A DNA stretch of 33,920 bases, from the NCBI GenBank assembly GCA_964230605.1, contig CAXRIN010000004.1, positions 1-33,920 of the forward strand, read 5' to 3'. Positions 21,735 through 31,714 of the stretch are shown piece after piece (the first letter of the stretch is position 1; each line of letters begins with the position of its first letter). Source of the stretch: GCA-002722245 sp964230605. Its GTDB lineage: Bacteria; Bacteroidota; Bacteroidia; Flavobacteriales_C; GCA-002722245. Below the pieces are notes generated by a model that was given only the letters and a program-made list of their open reading frames with translations, was not told where the DNA came from and made no database searches. A program made the position numbers and the translations under genes.

Positions 21735-23675
21735 TTATTTTGGACAACCTTTATTGTCTTTTGGACCCGCCCTGTAAGGACAGTCGTCAAATACGTCTGG
21801 CGTTGTATCCTTATCTGAATCTTTATCGGTACATCCTAAGAATTGAGGTGAACCTTTAACATCTGGACATCTATCATCGTTATCGTAAACACCATCTCCA
21901 TCTGTATCAGGACAACCTCCATTTTCGGCTTTACCTGGTTTCTCAGGGCAAATATCTTCACTATCTGGAACTCCATCTCCATCCATATCAGGACATGCTG
22001 CTCCTTTTTCCCCCTTAGCCATTGGACAAGGATCTTCGTAATCTGGAACTCCATCTCCGTCAGAATCTAAACATCCATTTAAGGTTCCATATTCATTAGG
22101 ACAACTATCGTTTACATCAGCAACGTTATCACCATCACTATCTGGACAACCTCCTAATGCAGGGTCACCAAATACATCAGGACACATATCCTCACTATCC
22201 CCAACTCCGTCACTGTCTTTATCTGGACAACCATTTACAAATCCTTCTTCTTCTGGACACTTATCTTTGTAGTCATTTGTTCCATCTCCATCTGTATCCT
22301 GTTTAGATAATTTTCTCTTTCTTCTTGCAGCCTCTCTATCTTCTTTTGTTGTTTTAGGCTTGTAACCTATTAAAACATTCATTCCTACTTGAGCATTCAA
22401 ATTCTTAGCATAATCCATTCGAGTGAATCCAAAAACATTATCAGACACAGCATATATTTGAAGCGGACCAGCATTTAATGCCATACCTGCTCCAAGGTTA
22501 TTATAACTTCTGTTTACAACGGAATAACTACCAATTAACTGAATCCATTTCCCCAAATTTGTTTGACCTGAAACTGTTACAGAAGGATAAATATTCCCTT
22601 TAAAAACCTTTGCATTCAATATTGCTGCAGCAATAAAATCGTTAGTCACCTTGTATTCTCCACCCAAATAAACATCAGCAGTTAAAGGGTTGGAATAACT
22701 TACTTCTTGATTTTTTAAACCAAAAATCTCTTCCAAAGAATCTGCTAAATTTTGAGTATAATCAGACTCTGACTCCAAAAGAGCAGCTAAATCCAATCCG
22801 TCCCATGTAAATTGAGCTTTGTTATTGAAATATCTTTTAGCATCAGTTTTCCAAGTAATCCAACCTAGGTTATTAATGTTTGCAGTTGTAGACCATTTTT
22901 CATTGATTTTATACTTACCTCCTATGTCAATTGCAAAACCAAGATTTCCAAAATTTGTAGCATAGCCTGCAGGGTCAAAATCAACTGTAGAATCAGTTAA
23001 GAATGGTAAACCTGCCATTCTAATATCCAATGTTGATGTAGCAGTTAAGCTCATTAAATCTTCATCTGTAGTTAAAGAAATATCCGTTTGTCTGTTTGAA
23101 AAGTGAGACATCCCTTGCAAGATTTTGAATCTCCCCCCAACTGACAAATTCTCATTAGTTTGTTGAGAATATCCAATTGCATATTCACGGAAGTGGTTAA
23201 AACGGAAACCTGTTCCTGAAATAGATAATTCTTTTCCTAAAAATTCATCTGCAGCTGTTCCTTTTGCAATAAGGGTCATAAAAGGCTTTGTATAATCAAA
23301 AGTGAAGTCAATCCTTTCCGAAACATTCATGCTGAAATAATGCTTTTTCACTTTAAACCCGAAAGAAATAAAATCAAGATTGAATTTTGTACTTATGAAG
23401 TTTTTCTCTCCAATCGCGGCTAACATTTTATCTGGAGTAGCTTTTGTTGTTCCTCCTTCTAATATATCAGATAAAACAAATCCATTGTTAACATAACTCA
23501 AATCCACACTTGGAAGCAACGGCAACATGGTAAAGTGAAAATTAGATTGTTGAATTTGAGCTGGATTTGACCGCATACTTTGAGGTACAAAATCCATATT
23601 ATACAAGGTTAAACCTTGTGCATAGCTACTTAAAACTGTTACAGCTAATACTAATGTGAATAATACTTTTTTCAT
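21735..23675 (-). CDS. DUF5723 outer membrane protein with seven TSP3 calcium repeats
   Basis: 646 residues from the ATG at 23673-23675 (an in-frame TTG lies one codon upstream). A signal peptide (LFTLVLAVTVLSSYA) leads into a barrel region, about 25-440, that I read as DUF5723 (LYNMDFVPQSMRSNPA at its start). A basic linker (KTTKEDREAARRKRKLSK) follows, then seven thrombospondin type 3 repeats of the form DxDGDGxxDxxDxCP to the end. Proteins like this usually end in an OmpA peptidoglycan-binding domain; here the chain stops at the last repeat (GCPK). The repeats bind Ca2+ and are rigid. It follows the 697-aa lipoprotein gene by 20 nt, and the pair is very likely functional together. Confidence 0.85.
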   Translation of the reverse strand: MKKVLFTLVLAVTVLSSYAQGLTLYNMDFVPQSMRSNPAQIQQSNFHFTMLPLLPSVDLSYVNNGFVLSDILEGGTTKATPDKMLAAIGEKNFISTKFNLDFISFGFKVKKHYFSMNVSERIDFTFDYTKPFMTLIAKGTAADEFLGKELSISGTGFRFNHFREYAIGYSQQTNENLSVGGRFKILQGMSHFSNRQTDISLTTDEDLMSLTATSTLDIRMAGLPFLTDSTVDFDPAGYATNFGNLGFAIDIGGKYKINEKWSTTANINNLGWITWKTDAKRYFNNKAQFTWDGLDLAALLESESDYTQNLADSLEEIFGLKNQEVSYSNPLTADVYLGGEYKVTNDFIAAAILNAKVFKGNIYPSVTVSGQTNLGKWIQLIGSYSVVNRSYNNLGAGMALNAGPLQIYAVSDNVFGFTRMDYAKNLNAQVGMNVLIGYKPKTTKEDREAARRKRKLSKQDTDGDGTNDYKDKCPEEEGFVNGCPDKDSDGVGDSEDMCPDVFGDPALGGCPDSDGDNVADVNDSCPNEYGTLNGCLDSDGDGVPDYEDPCPMAKGEKGAACPDMDGDGVPDSEDICPEKPGKAENGGCPDTDGDGVYDNDDRCPDVKGSPQFLGCTDKDSDKDTTPDVFDDCPYRAGPKDNKGCPK

Positions 23676-23695
23676 CAATAACTATTCTTTGATTT

Positions 23696-25789
23696 CTATT
23701 GTTGTTCTTCGTTCTTTTCTTGTAGATTGATCTTAACCTTGGCGTATACACCTAGCCTTATATCCATTCCGTACTTTGTGTAAAATTTAGCCGACTGACC
23801 ATCTGAAGTGCTTAAATTGGACTTTAGGATAATGAAGGTTGCATTCTTAATGTTAGAAACCTTTTCTTCGGACAAAGCAATGTCTGTTTCATTTTCTTGA
23901 GCAGCCGCAGACTGCTCTCCATTACCGTCAACCTCAATAGCTTTTAAAACATTGATTGTTGTTTCCGAAAGAGAATCTAAAACTAAATAGTTTTCATCCA
24001 CAAAATAAGCTTGTACATCAACATCAACAGGAAACTCATTAGTGATAATTGTTTTCATTCTCGCTTCTAAAACGTTATCGAAAGCCTCTTTCGGGAACTC
24101 TAAGGTATCCGTTAGTACAAAACCATCAACACTTCCGTACAATGGAATTTGAACGTCCATTGCTACACCTAAATAACTTTGATCTGAAACGAAATTACTG
24201 AATGGACCTGTCCCTGGATTTGTAGATCCTGACATTGAAAAAATTAACTTGTTAGGCTTCATACTTAATACATCAACAATGTTTGTTGTTGTATTATTAA
24301 TTTCGATATCAGTTATTACTGAATCACCAACAGTTGTAGGTGCTCCTATAGTTACATTACCTAACCCACTTAAGCTTAAAGATGTCTCATCGTTTTCAGC
24401 TTTAATGCTACCTAGATCAGCCCCTAAGGTCATACCAAAAGCGTTTGAAATACTCAGAGTTAATCTTGGATCTGCCAACGAAATATCAGCATCAAAATCT
24501 AACTGATCAAAACTAAAGTCAACTGTATCTGCAGCTAAATCAAAAGTTTGTACACCTAAATCTCCATCTAAATATTCTATTTCTAAACCAGATAATGTTA
24601 AATCGGCCGTTACGCCATCTGTTTGACTAAATGGAACTGATGAACCGGAAGAAACGATAGAAGCGATAATAGCTGCCTCAAATGAATTTGTAGCCATTCC
24701 TCCAGCCGTTAAATCCAATGTATAACCTGATAAATCAAACGAACCAACAACATTAGTTGAATTCACATTATCAGAATTAATATTGATTACTTCATTAAAA
24801 GGAACTCCTCCTATTGTAGCATAAGGTAAATTAATTGTAAGGTTTGCATCTTCTTTTATACCATAATCAATATCGTAATTGATTGATCCACTTTTTAATC
24901 TCAGGGAATTAATAGACTCACCATTACCCATCGACATGTCAACACTAATAGTTTCATTTACTACTTCTCCTGACGGAAAAACTGCACTACCTCCCGAAAC
25001 CGAAAGATTTGATGTTGCAATATTTATAGCTATATCATCAGATAAATTAATAGGAACAGTGCTTGGAAAAGGTGCTCCTGGAGATTCAATATTAACAATT
25101 TCAGCTTTGATGGCATTGTCCATTGTTTTACCTGCTAAATCTATATCATCATTTGCAGATGATCCTGCTGGGATGTTAGAAAAAGTGACTGAACCAATAG
25201 AAGTATTGTCACTATTCTTAATTTCTATTTGTAGGTTAGTTAATGCTATTGGCCAATTATTTGTAACTGTCATTGTAAGAGTTCCAGAAGTAAAATTGAT
25301 TGTTGCAAATTCTGAAAAAGTCCCTGCACTGTGTTCTCCTCCTGATTGCGCCGGAATTGGAGGAAAGGGAGCTGTATTACCATCTGCAGATTGAATTTGT
25401 GTTTTCTCAGGATCAGAGAAATTAGCCACAACATCACCCATTGTTACAGAAACATTTTCATTAATATCTGAGATTGTAAACTCATCCATTGTGAAAGCCT
25501 GATTGATATTTTGATCTGAAATTGAAAATAGATCTGAAATACCCATTTGAAACAATCTACTTGAATAAGTTACCCAAAGCAAACTATCTTCATCGATAGA
25601 AATTATAGAGGAATCCTTACTAAGTTCATCTTCAATTAAATCATGAAGTGTTAATCTTGTATTTACAATTGGTGCTGCAACAGCTGGATTATATTCTTCG
25701 AGGTTAACGTTACTAAAATCATAATCATCCTTCATACAGGACAACATGGAAATAGAAACTACCAATAAGGCAATCAATATTCTATTCAT
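23696..25789 (-). CDS. Large beta-rich lipoprotein, partner of the DUF5723 barrel
   Basis: 697 residues with a lipobox SMLSC, then a long beta-rich body, low in Cys and rich in Asp, Ser, Asn and Thr. Several stretches look like stacked Ig-like or LEA-type domains, for example LTMTVTNNWPIALTNLQIEI with SNIPAGSSANDDID at about 170-215. Near the end is a mixed alpha/beta segment (SDGQSAKFYTKYGMDIRL). No named family is recognised. Its gene is immediately upstream of the DUF5723/TSP3 gene, an arrangement I recall from other Flavobacteriales. A surface or periplasmic lattice role is a guess. Confidence 0.68.
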   Translation of the reverse strand: MNRILIALLVVSISMLSCMKDDYDFSNVNLEEYNPAVAAPIVNTRLTLHDLIEDELSKDSSIISIDEDSLLWVTYSSRLFQMGISDLFSISDQNINQAFTMDEFTISDINENVSVTMGDVVANFSDPEKTQIQSADGNTAPFPPIPAQSGGEHSAGTFSEFATINFTSGTLTMTVTNNWPIALTNLQIEIKNSDNTSIGSVTFSNIPAGSSANDDIDLAGKTMDNAIKAEIVNIESPGAPFPSTVPINLSDDIAINIATSNLSVSGGSAVFPSGEVVNETISVDMSMGNGESINSLRLKSGSINYDIDYGIKEDANLTINLPYATIGGVPFNEVININSDNVNSTNVVGSFDLSGYTLDLTAGGMATNSFEAAIIASIVSSGSSVPFSQTDGVTADLTLSGLEIEYLDGDLGVQTFDLAADTVDFSFDQLDFDADISLADPRLTLSISNAFGMTLGADLGSIKAENDETSLSLSGLGNVTIGAPTTVGDSVITDIEINNTTTNIVDVLSMKPNKLIFSMSGSTNPGTGPFSNFVSDQSYLGVAMDVQIPLYGSVDGFVLTDTLEFPKEAFDNVLEARMKTIITNEFPVDVDVQAYFVDENYLVLDSLSETTINVLKAIEVDGNGEQSAAAQENETDIALSEEKVSNIKNATFIILKSNLSTSDGQSAKFYTKYGMDIRLGVYAKVKINLQEKNEEQQ

Positions 25790-25894
25790 GGGGAAAAAAT
25801 TTAACTTCGGTTCTTAGTCATTTTTACCTGCTACGCAGATATTTGATTAAAGTTATAGTGAATTTTCAAGAAAGAAGAATGAAAATTCAAAAAT

Positions 25895-28603
25895 CTACTT
25901 TCCAAGCGAATAGATGTATAAACTTCCTAGTTTATCACCTATAATCAACTCATAACTTTTATTATTATCAATATCAGTCACAACTGATGGTGAAACACCT
26001 TCAATAGGGAATCCATTAAGAGCTTCACCTCTACCATTGTATCCATAAATCTTACCGTCCTCTCTATCCGTTACAATATTAATTTTCCTATTATCCGATA
26101 TAGAAAAAGATTGCACTCCATAGGCAGGTTTGAAATCGATATCCGCTATTTCAAGTAATTTCTTTTTGTTGTTCTTGAACACTTGAATACTATTCTCATT
26201 ATGAACCACGAAATCCATTACCTCATCACCATCAAAATCTTGATAATTTAATTGAAATGGGCCTTCAAACGCTCTTAGCGCAAAAGTTTCTACCTCATCA
26301 GCCAACTTTAAGAAATAAATTATACCAACTGAATCTGTAGATAAAACACCAGAACTGCTTAATGCATTATTATCCCAAACTGTTTGATTTTGTGAGTTAT
26401 AAGGTAATTGATTAGTTAATTTTATCCTATCCTCACCTTTTCTATTCAGTGCCCTAACTTTACCTGATTCATGACTAATAACTATGTAATCCTTTCCTTT
26501 TATTTGAATTAATTGAGGTGATATGCTTAAAGGGCTTTCATTAGGCTTGAAACTCCAACCTTTAATTTGCTTTCCATCAATTCCAAAATTATGTAGGTTC
26601 TTTCCTTGAGTTACCAACAACCTATAGTTTCTATTGTTATCATAATCCAACACAGCTAAACCTTGAGTTACGGGAGCTTTCAGCTCAACCGGATAACCCG
26701 ATACAGACCTACCCTTTCTATCTATTTGATGAATTTTATTAGTTGTTGTGAAAGTATATTGAAACTTGTCGTTTTTATATCGATCCACCAAAGCAACATC
26801 TCCAATAATCGGTTCATTTAAAGAAGTTTTCCAAAGGATTTTACCAACATTATTAATTAAATACAAAGTGTTTTGATCATCTTGTAATAAAATCTCTTTT
26901 TCACCCGTGTAATGATTTTTAACTATCCACGGCTTCTTGGAATAGGTTGTATCCAACTTCACCTCTATTAAAGAAACATTTTGCGTTCCTTCTGCTAAAC
27001 TATAGTTCACAAAAGCATTCGTGTAGAATAAGTTTTTATTAGAATTTATTTGCATTCCAAATGCTTGTAAACGTTTTAAACTATCTGCATTTTGGTTGAA
27101 AGACTTTAGAAAATCTTCGTTTAAGAAATGATTAAAATAATTTTCAGACTGTTGAATATTCACGTAGTAAAATAAGTTTGACTCTCCCGAAAACTGCTCA
27201 TAAAACTTATTGAACTGAATATTTTTCACTAACGTCTTCCCTCTTAAATAAAAGTTAACGATATGCTTTAAAGTACTTTCGTGATTCGCAAAAATGATAT
27301 AATCTTCCACAACCATGTACCAAGTCCCTTTTACAGCTTTAAATTCATTACCTAGCGTTAGTTGTAAAAAATTAGTTAACCCTAAATCATTAAGCTCAAG
27401 CGTTTGATATTTGATTGCTTTGTCTACGCCTGTACTTTTATGAATTTCCTTTAACCCTTCCTTAGCCTTCTCCAAATCATCAATTTTTATGATTACTCCT
27501 GAGTTTTTTGAATATGATTTTTCATCTCCGTGAATAGTAAATAAGGCCAACTCCTCTCCAATCCATGAGTAAAAATCTGCCTCAACATTAAATGAATGCT
27601 TCTTATTAATGTTGAGTATATTTTTTTGATGTTTATACAACACTTGATTTTGATCCAAATACTGATCATACTTTTTCTTGAAAGAATTGAAATCTCCAAA
27701 ACTCATATATTTCAAAACGCCTGTATTCTCAGGCAAAACAGAACTTATACTTAATGGTTGCGCCACTTCACCTTCAAAGGATTTGAGATACGTAAAAATA
27801 GAGTCATTAATGAAGCTAAACCCATTAAACATCAAACTTTCGTCCTTTGTTTTCAAATCTAATTCAGCCCAGCCTCCAAAGTTTTTCATATCGGAAACAA
27901 CAGAAAGATTCTTCTTGGAGAATAGCCCCAAATAATTTCCTAAACTGGAGAAATTAACAAAGAAGTTTCCATCAGAAGAAATATCAGCTGTTTTTAAAAG
28001 CTTTTTAAACCCATAGTTATCAGGCAAATGCTTTTCAGCAGACAATTCTCTGATCCCCTCTTCCATAAGTATACTAGAAGTCGAAAAAAGGGTAACTGCG
28101 CCAACTGTTGCCATGTAAAGATCATTCCCTTCATATTTATAATTGAAAATCTTATTCAACTCATAATCTTTCTCGCTCGAAGGCTTAACTCCAACAATCT
28201 CTTCAAAATAAGTCTTGATTTTATCAAATTGAAACGAACCTGATTCAAGTGAAACAAGGTAATTCATCTGGTTGCCCGCCGTTAAAACGCCAGCAACAAA
28301 AACCTTTCTTTTAAAAAAATTACTCATCGACTCTGTTTGCGCTGAATCAATCTTAGAAAAAATACCACTTACTTTTTTAAACGTGTTAATTTGATCCAAA
28401 GCATACCCAAAAGTTGAAGTTGAGAACTCACTCCACTTTTTTAGAGGATTATCAGTTCTAATAATAAAAGTTGCGCGCTTTGGAATAGCATTTAAAGCTT
28501 CGGAATAATCTATCTTCTTTTTAGTTGTTTCAAGAGGAATTAACATATATCCTATTCCCCCTATTAAAACTAGTGTGATTAAAGCAATTAAAAGCTTACG
28601 CAT
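25895..28603 (-). CDS. DUF3352-like protein with C-terminal beta-propeller
   Basis: 902 residues anchored by an N-terminal hydrophobic helix (LLIALITLVLIGGIGYML) with no clear cleavage site, so probably a membrane-anchored periplasmic protein. Residues about 30-550 read as DUF3352-type beta/alpha segments (IPKRATFIIRTDNPLKKWSE near the start). From about 560 to the end there are propeller-like repeats of the PQQ/VCBS sort, for example NTLYLINNVGKILWKTSL, YQDFDGDEVMDFVVHN and VTDIDNNKSYELIIGD. The propeller probably binds a ligand or another protein. It stands alone, about 100 nt before the lipoprotein operon and 196 nt past the pdhB stop. Confidence 0.75.
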   Translation of the reverse strand: MRKLLIALITLVLIGGIGYMLIPLETTKKKIDYSEALNAIPKRATFIIRTDNPLKKWSEFSTSTFGYALDQINTFKKVSGIFSKIDSAQTESMSNFFKRKVFVAGVLTAGNQMNYLVSLESGSFQFDKIKTYFEEIVGVKPSSEKDYELNKIFNYKYEGNDLYMATVGAVTLFSTSSILMEEGIRELSAEKHLPDNYGFKKLLKTADISSDGNFFVNFSSLGNYLGLFSKKNLSVVSDMKNFGGWAELDLKTKDESLMFNGFSFINDSIFTYLKSFEGEVAQPLSISSVLPENTGVLKYMSFGDFNSFKKKYDQYLDQNQVLYKHQKNILNINKKHSFNVEADFYSWIGEELALFTIHGDEKSYSKNSGVIIKIDDLEKAKEGLKEIHKSTGVDKAIKYQTLELNDLGLTNFLQLTLGNEFKAVKGTWYMVVEDYIIFANHESTLKHIVNFYLRGKTLVKNIQFNKFYEQFSGESNLFYYVNIQQSENYFNHFLNEDFLKSFNQNADSLKRLQAFGMQINSNKNLFYTNAFVNYSLAEGTQNVSLIEVKLDTTYSKKPWIVKNHYTGEKEILLQDDQNTLYLINNVGKILWKTSLNEPIIGDVALVDRYKNDKFQYTFTTTNKIHQIDRKGRSVSGYPVELKAPVTQGLAVLDYDNNRNYRLLVTQGKNLHNFGIDGKQIKGWSFKPNESPLSISPQLIQIKGKDYIVISHESGKVRALNRKGEDRIKLTNQLPYNSQNQTVWDNNALSSSGVLSTDSVGIIYFLKLADEVETFALRAFEGPFQLNYQDFDGDEVMDFVVHNENSIQVFKNNKKKLLEIADIDFKPAYGVQSFSISDNRKINIVTDREDGKIYGYNGRGEALNGFPIEGVSPSVVTDIDNNKSYELIIGDKLGSLYIYSLGK

Positions 28604-28733
28604 AACTCTGGCTCATTTTTTTATAAAAGTACTTTTGAAATTGAGAGAGGTTATAAAGAATACTGTCTAGTTTTTCACATGAGTAGTTTAAAAAGAAAGA
28701 AATTAAACTAGTTTATTCCATTATCCCATAAAA

Positions 28734-28765
28734 AAAGGTGGTTGGAATTTCTTCCAACCACCTTT
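28734..28765 (-). terminator. Strong terminator after pdhB
   Basis: AAAGGTGGTTGGAA and its complement form a perfect 14-bp stem with a 4-nt loop, followed on the minus strand by a run of T. It lies 34 nt past the pdhB stop. The other bases between 28604 and 28733 show nothing recognisable. Confidence 0.85.
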
Positions 28766-28799
28766 ACTTCATATTTATTTTTGAATATTACTTTAAAAC

Positions 28800-29783
28800 C
28801 TATGCAGTCTGATAACATACTGCTTTTACAGCTTCCATAATTCTTCCTTCGTTAGGTAAAGTAGCTTCAACCATATTAGCTGCGTAACTCATAGGAACAT
28901 CTCTCATTGTTACTCTTTGAATTGGAGCATCCAAATAATCAAAAGCTTCTCTTTGAACTTTATAAGCAATTTCTGTAGATATAGATGCTAAAGGCCATGC
29001 CTCTTCAACAATTACTAATCTATTCGTCTTCTTTACAGATTCGATTACAGTATCGTAATCAATCGGACGAACAGTTCTTAAATCAACAATCTCAACCTCA
29101 ATTCCTTCAGCAGCCAATTGTTCAGCAGCCTTCACAACTCTATGGTATATTTTCCCGAAAGTAACGATAGTAACATCATCACCTTTTCTTTTAATATCGG
29201 CAACTCCTAATGGAATAATATATTCACCTTCTGGAACTTCTCCTTTATCACCATACATCTGCTCACTTTCCATGAAGATAACTGGATCGTTATCTCTAAT
29301 CGCAGCTTTTAATAAACCTTTTGCATCAGCAGGAGTTGATGGCACAACAACTTTTAACCCTGGAGTATTTGCGTACCAGTTTTCAAATGCTTGAGAGTGT
29401 TGCGCTCCTAGTTGACCTGCAGACGCCGTAGGACCTCTAAAAACAATTGGAAGAGGAAATTGTCCTCCAGACATTAAATTAACTTTAGCAGCACTATTAA
29501 TAATTTGATCAATTGCAACAAGCGAAAAGTTAAAAGTCATAAATTCAACTATAGGTCTTAAACCATTCATAGCAGCACCAACGGCAATACCTGCAAACCC
29601 AAGCTCAGCAATCGGAGTATCAATAACTCTTTCTGGTCCGAACTCATCCAACATACCTTGAGTTACTTTGTACGCACCGTTATATTCAGCAACTTCTTCA
29701 CCAAGAATAAAGATGTCTTTATCATTTCTCATCTCTTCATTCATTGCTTCTCTAAGCGCCTCTCTGAATTGTAATGTCTTCAT
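28800..29783 (-). CDS. pdhB: Pyruvate dehydrogenase E1 component, beta subunit
   Basis: 327 residues, the usual length for the beta chain of heterotetrameric E1. It starts MKTLQFREALREAMNEEM. Family landmarks are LGEEVAEYNGAYKVT, IDTPIAELGFAGIAVGAAM (the conserved Glu contacts thiamine diphosphate), FMTFNFSLVAIDQIINSAAK, FRGPTASAGQLGAQHSQ and the C-terminal domain with VEEAWPLASISTEIA. Together with an alpha subunit it decarboxylates pyruvate and transfers the acetyl group to E2 lipoate. No pdhA or E2 gene is adjacent. It is monocistronic, diverges from etfB across 192 nt, and has a strong terminator. Confidence 0.93.
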   Translation of the reverse strand: MKTLQFREALREAMNEEMRNDKDIFILGEEVAEYNGAYKVTQGMLDEFGPERVIDTPIAELGFAGIAVGAAMNGLRPIVEFMTFNFSLVAIDQIINSAAKVNLMSGGQFPLPIVFRGPTASAGQLGAQHSQAFENWYANTPGLKVVVPSTPADAKGLLKAAIRDNDPVIFMESEQMYGDKGEVPEGEYIIPLGVADIKRKGDDVTIVTFGKIYHRVVKAAEQLAAEGIEVEIVDLRTVRPIDYDTVIESVKKTNRLVIVEEAWPLASISTEIAYKVQREAFDYLDAPIQRVTMRDVPMSYAANMVEATLPNEGRIMEAVKAVCYQTA

Positions 29784-29802
29784 AATTGAATTTTTAGAAG
29801 CC

Positions 29803-29810
29803 CAAATTTA
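29803..29810 (-). promoter_or_regulatory. Possible Bacteroidota -7 promoter box for pdhB
   Basis: On the minus strand TAAATTTG matches the TAnnTTTG consensus, 19 nt before the pdhB ATG. No matching TTTG is seen at the expected -33 position, so this is a weak call. Confidence 0.3.
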
Positions 29811-29975
29811 ATAATTTGTTATGATTTTCAGCACATTTTAAAGACTAAAATCACGTCTAAAAAAATACGACGTTCAAACGATATTTTTTTATTATCTATA
29901 TATCGACATTTACACAAAACCTTTTATCAAATAATGCCGTACATTCAGCGTTGCAATAATTAAAACACGAATAAC

Positions 29976-30725
29976 ATGAAAATACTAGTTTGCATTAGTA
30001 GTGTTCCAGATACTACAACCAAAATTACTTTTACAAATAATAATACAGAATTAAATTCAGCAGGAGTTCAATTTGTTATAAACCCCAATGACGAGTTTGG
30101 TTTAACAAAAGCGCTTCAATTAAAAGAAGCCAACCCTGGCTCAACAGTAACTGTTATACATGTTGGTCCAGCAGCGAACGACCCTGTAATTAGAAAATCT
30201 CTAGCTATTGGTGCTGATGATGCCGTAAGAATTGACTGCGAAGCAGTAGATGCCTTACAAGTGGCAAATGAAATTGCTGCTTATGTGAAAGCCAATCCAT
30301 TTGATGTAATCATAACAGGAAAAGAATCTATTGATTACAACGGCGCTATTGTCCCACATGCTTTAGGTGAATTATTAGGAATCCCATCGGTATCGCCATG
30401 TATTGGATTAGAAATTAACGGTAACGAGGCCAAACTTACTGGAATGGTTGACGGAGGTAAAGAAGAATTAACAGCTTCATTACCTGTTGTTGCTGGAGGC
30501 CAAAAAGGATTGGTTGACGAAAAGGAATTAAGAATCCCTAACATGAGAGGAATCATGCAAGCAAGAACTAAACCTTTAGCTGTCGTTGCTCCTACAGGAT
30601 CTGATGTTTCTCAAAAAGTTTCAAACTACGACTCTCCTGCACCAAAAGCAGCTTGTAAAATGATTGATGCTAATAATGTAGAAGAACTTGTTAATCTTCT
30701 ACAAAACGAAGCTAAAGTTATTTAA
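29976..30725 (+). CDS. etfB: Electron transfer flavoprotein, beta subunit
   Basis: 249 residues, the usual size. It opens KILVCISSVPDTTTKI and has NPNDEFGLTKALQL, the family's Asn-Asp-Glu segment, followed by the adenosine-binding region VIITGKESIDYNGAIVPHAL. With EtfA it forms the FAD/AMP-binding heterodimer that accepts electrons from acyl-CoA and other dehydrogenases and passes them to the quinone pool. etfA starts 24 nt after its stop and the pair is one transcript. The order etfB-etfA and the neighbouring pdhB and nuclease recall a conserved Flavobacteriia locus. Confidence 0.94.
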   Translation: MKILVCISSVPDTTTKITFTNNNTELNSAGVQFVINPNDEFGLTKALQLKEANPGSTVTVIHVGPAANDPVIRKSLAIGADDAVRIDCEAVDALQVANEIAAYVKANPFDVIITGKESIDYNGAIVPHALGELLGIPSVSPCIGLEINGNEAKLTGMVDGGKEELTASLPVVAGGQKGLVDEKELRIPNMRGIMQARTKPLAVVAPTGSDVSQKVSNYDSPAPKAACKMIDANNVEELVNLLQNEAKVI

Positions 30726-30749
30726 GTTGAACCTATAAAATTTAAAATT

Positions 30750-31706
30750 ATGTCAGTATTAATATATATAGAACATACAAACGGAACAGTAAAAAAGAAT
30801 GTACTTGAAGCAGCATCATACGCTGTTGCATTCGCTGAAAAAATTGGATGCTCGGCAACTGGAGTTGCCATTGGTGATGTAAGTGATGATGAAATTAAAA
30901 AAGTTGGTAGCTCAGGTATTTCTAAGGTTATTAAAATTGGTGGCCAAAGTTACTTGAACCACCAAAAAGTTGCTGCGATTATTAACGATGTGGCAAATTC
31001 TTTAAATGCATCTACAGTGATTTTCCCTGGCTCAACCGAAGGAAAAGGAGCCGGAGCAAGATTAGCAATTAAAATGGGTGCTGGAATCGCTACAGAGGTA
31101 GTTGATATTCCTTCAAGTACTTCACCTATAACATTAAAAAAGAAAGCTTTCTCTGGTAAAGGGTTTGCAAATGTTGAATTAACAAAAGCTAAAAATGTGA
31201 TTGTAATTTCGACAAACTCTTTTGGTGTTACTGAAAAGCAAGTTGATTGTTCTATCGAAGCGTCAAGTGCCAGTAGTAATGATGAATCTTTAAAACATGT
31301 TTCTTTTGATAGAAATACAGAAGGTATTTCATTACCTGATGCTGAACTTGTTGTGTCAGCAGGAAGGGGATTAAAAGGACCCGAAAATTGGGGAATGATT
31401 GAGGAGCTTGCTGGGACCTTAGGTGCTGCAACAGCTTGTTCGAAACCTGTATCAGATATTGGATGGAGAGGTCATCATGAACATGTTGGTCAAACAGGAA
31501 TTGCTATCTCACCAAACCTTTACATTGCGGTTGGAATTTCAGGAGCAATTCAGCATTTAGCAGGAGTTAGTTCATCTAAAACAATTGTTGTAATTAACAC
31601 CGATTCTGAAGCTCCATTCTTCAAAGCTGCAGATTACGGAATTGTTGGTGATGCATTTGATGTTGTACCAAAATTAACAGCTGCACTAAAAGCTGCCAAA
31701 GGATAA
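30750..31706 (+). CDS. etfA: Electron transfer flavoprotein, alpha subunit
   Basis: 318 residues, the usual length. The N-terminal domain starts VLIYIEHTNGTVKKNVLEAA. The C-terminal FAD domain has the motif AGRGLKGPENWGMIEE, then KPVSDIGWRGHHEHVGQTG and SPNLYIAVGISGAIQHLAG, where the FAD pyrophosphate and isoalloxazine bind. SEAPFFKAADYGIVGD is the conserved end. It is the second gene of the pair and is followed by a hairpin terminator. The subunit carries FAD; AMP is bound by the beta chain. Confidence 0.94.
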   Translation: MSVLIYIEHTNGTVKKNVLEAASYAVAFAEKIGCSATGVAIGDVSDDEIKKVGSSGISKVIKIGGQSYLNHQKVAAIINDVANSLNASTVIFPGSTEGKGAGARLAIKMGAGIATEVVDIPSSTSPITLKKKAFSGKGFANVELTKAKNVIVISTNSFGVTEKQVDCSIEASSASSNDESLKHVSFDRNTEGISLPDAELVVSAGRGLKGPENWGMIEELAGTLGAATACSKPVSDIGWRGHHEHVGQTGIAISPNLYIAVGISGAIQHLAGVSSSKTIVVINTDSEAPFFKAADYGIVGDAFDVVPKLTAALKAAKG

Positions 31707-31714
31707 AAATTATT

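Noticed and set aside
21740..22310. Short similar DNA units that look like a tandem repeat array
   Set aside because: They are the codons of seven TSP3 calcium-binding repeats, varied in length and sequence, and not a CRISPR or mobile repeat.
24879..25394. A 171-codon open frame on the plus strand, antisense to the 697-aa lipoprotein gene
   Set aside because: It lies wholly inside a gene with a clear lipobox and conserved operon position. The antisense product shows only mirrored codon bias, with no domain or start context.
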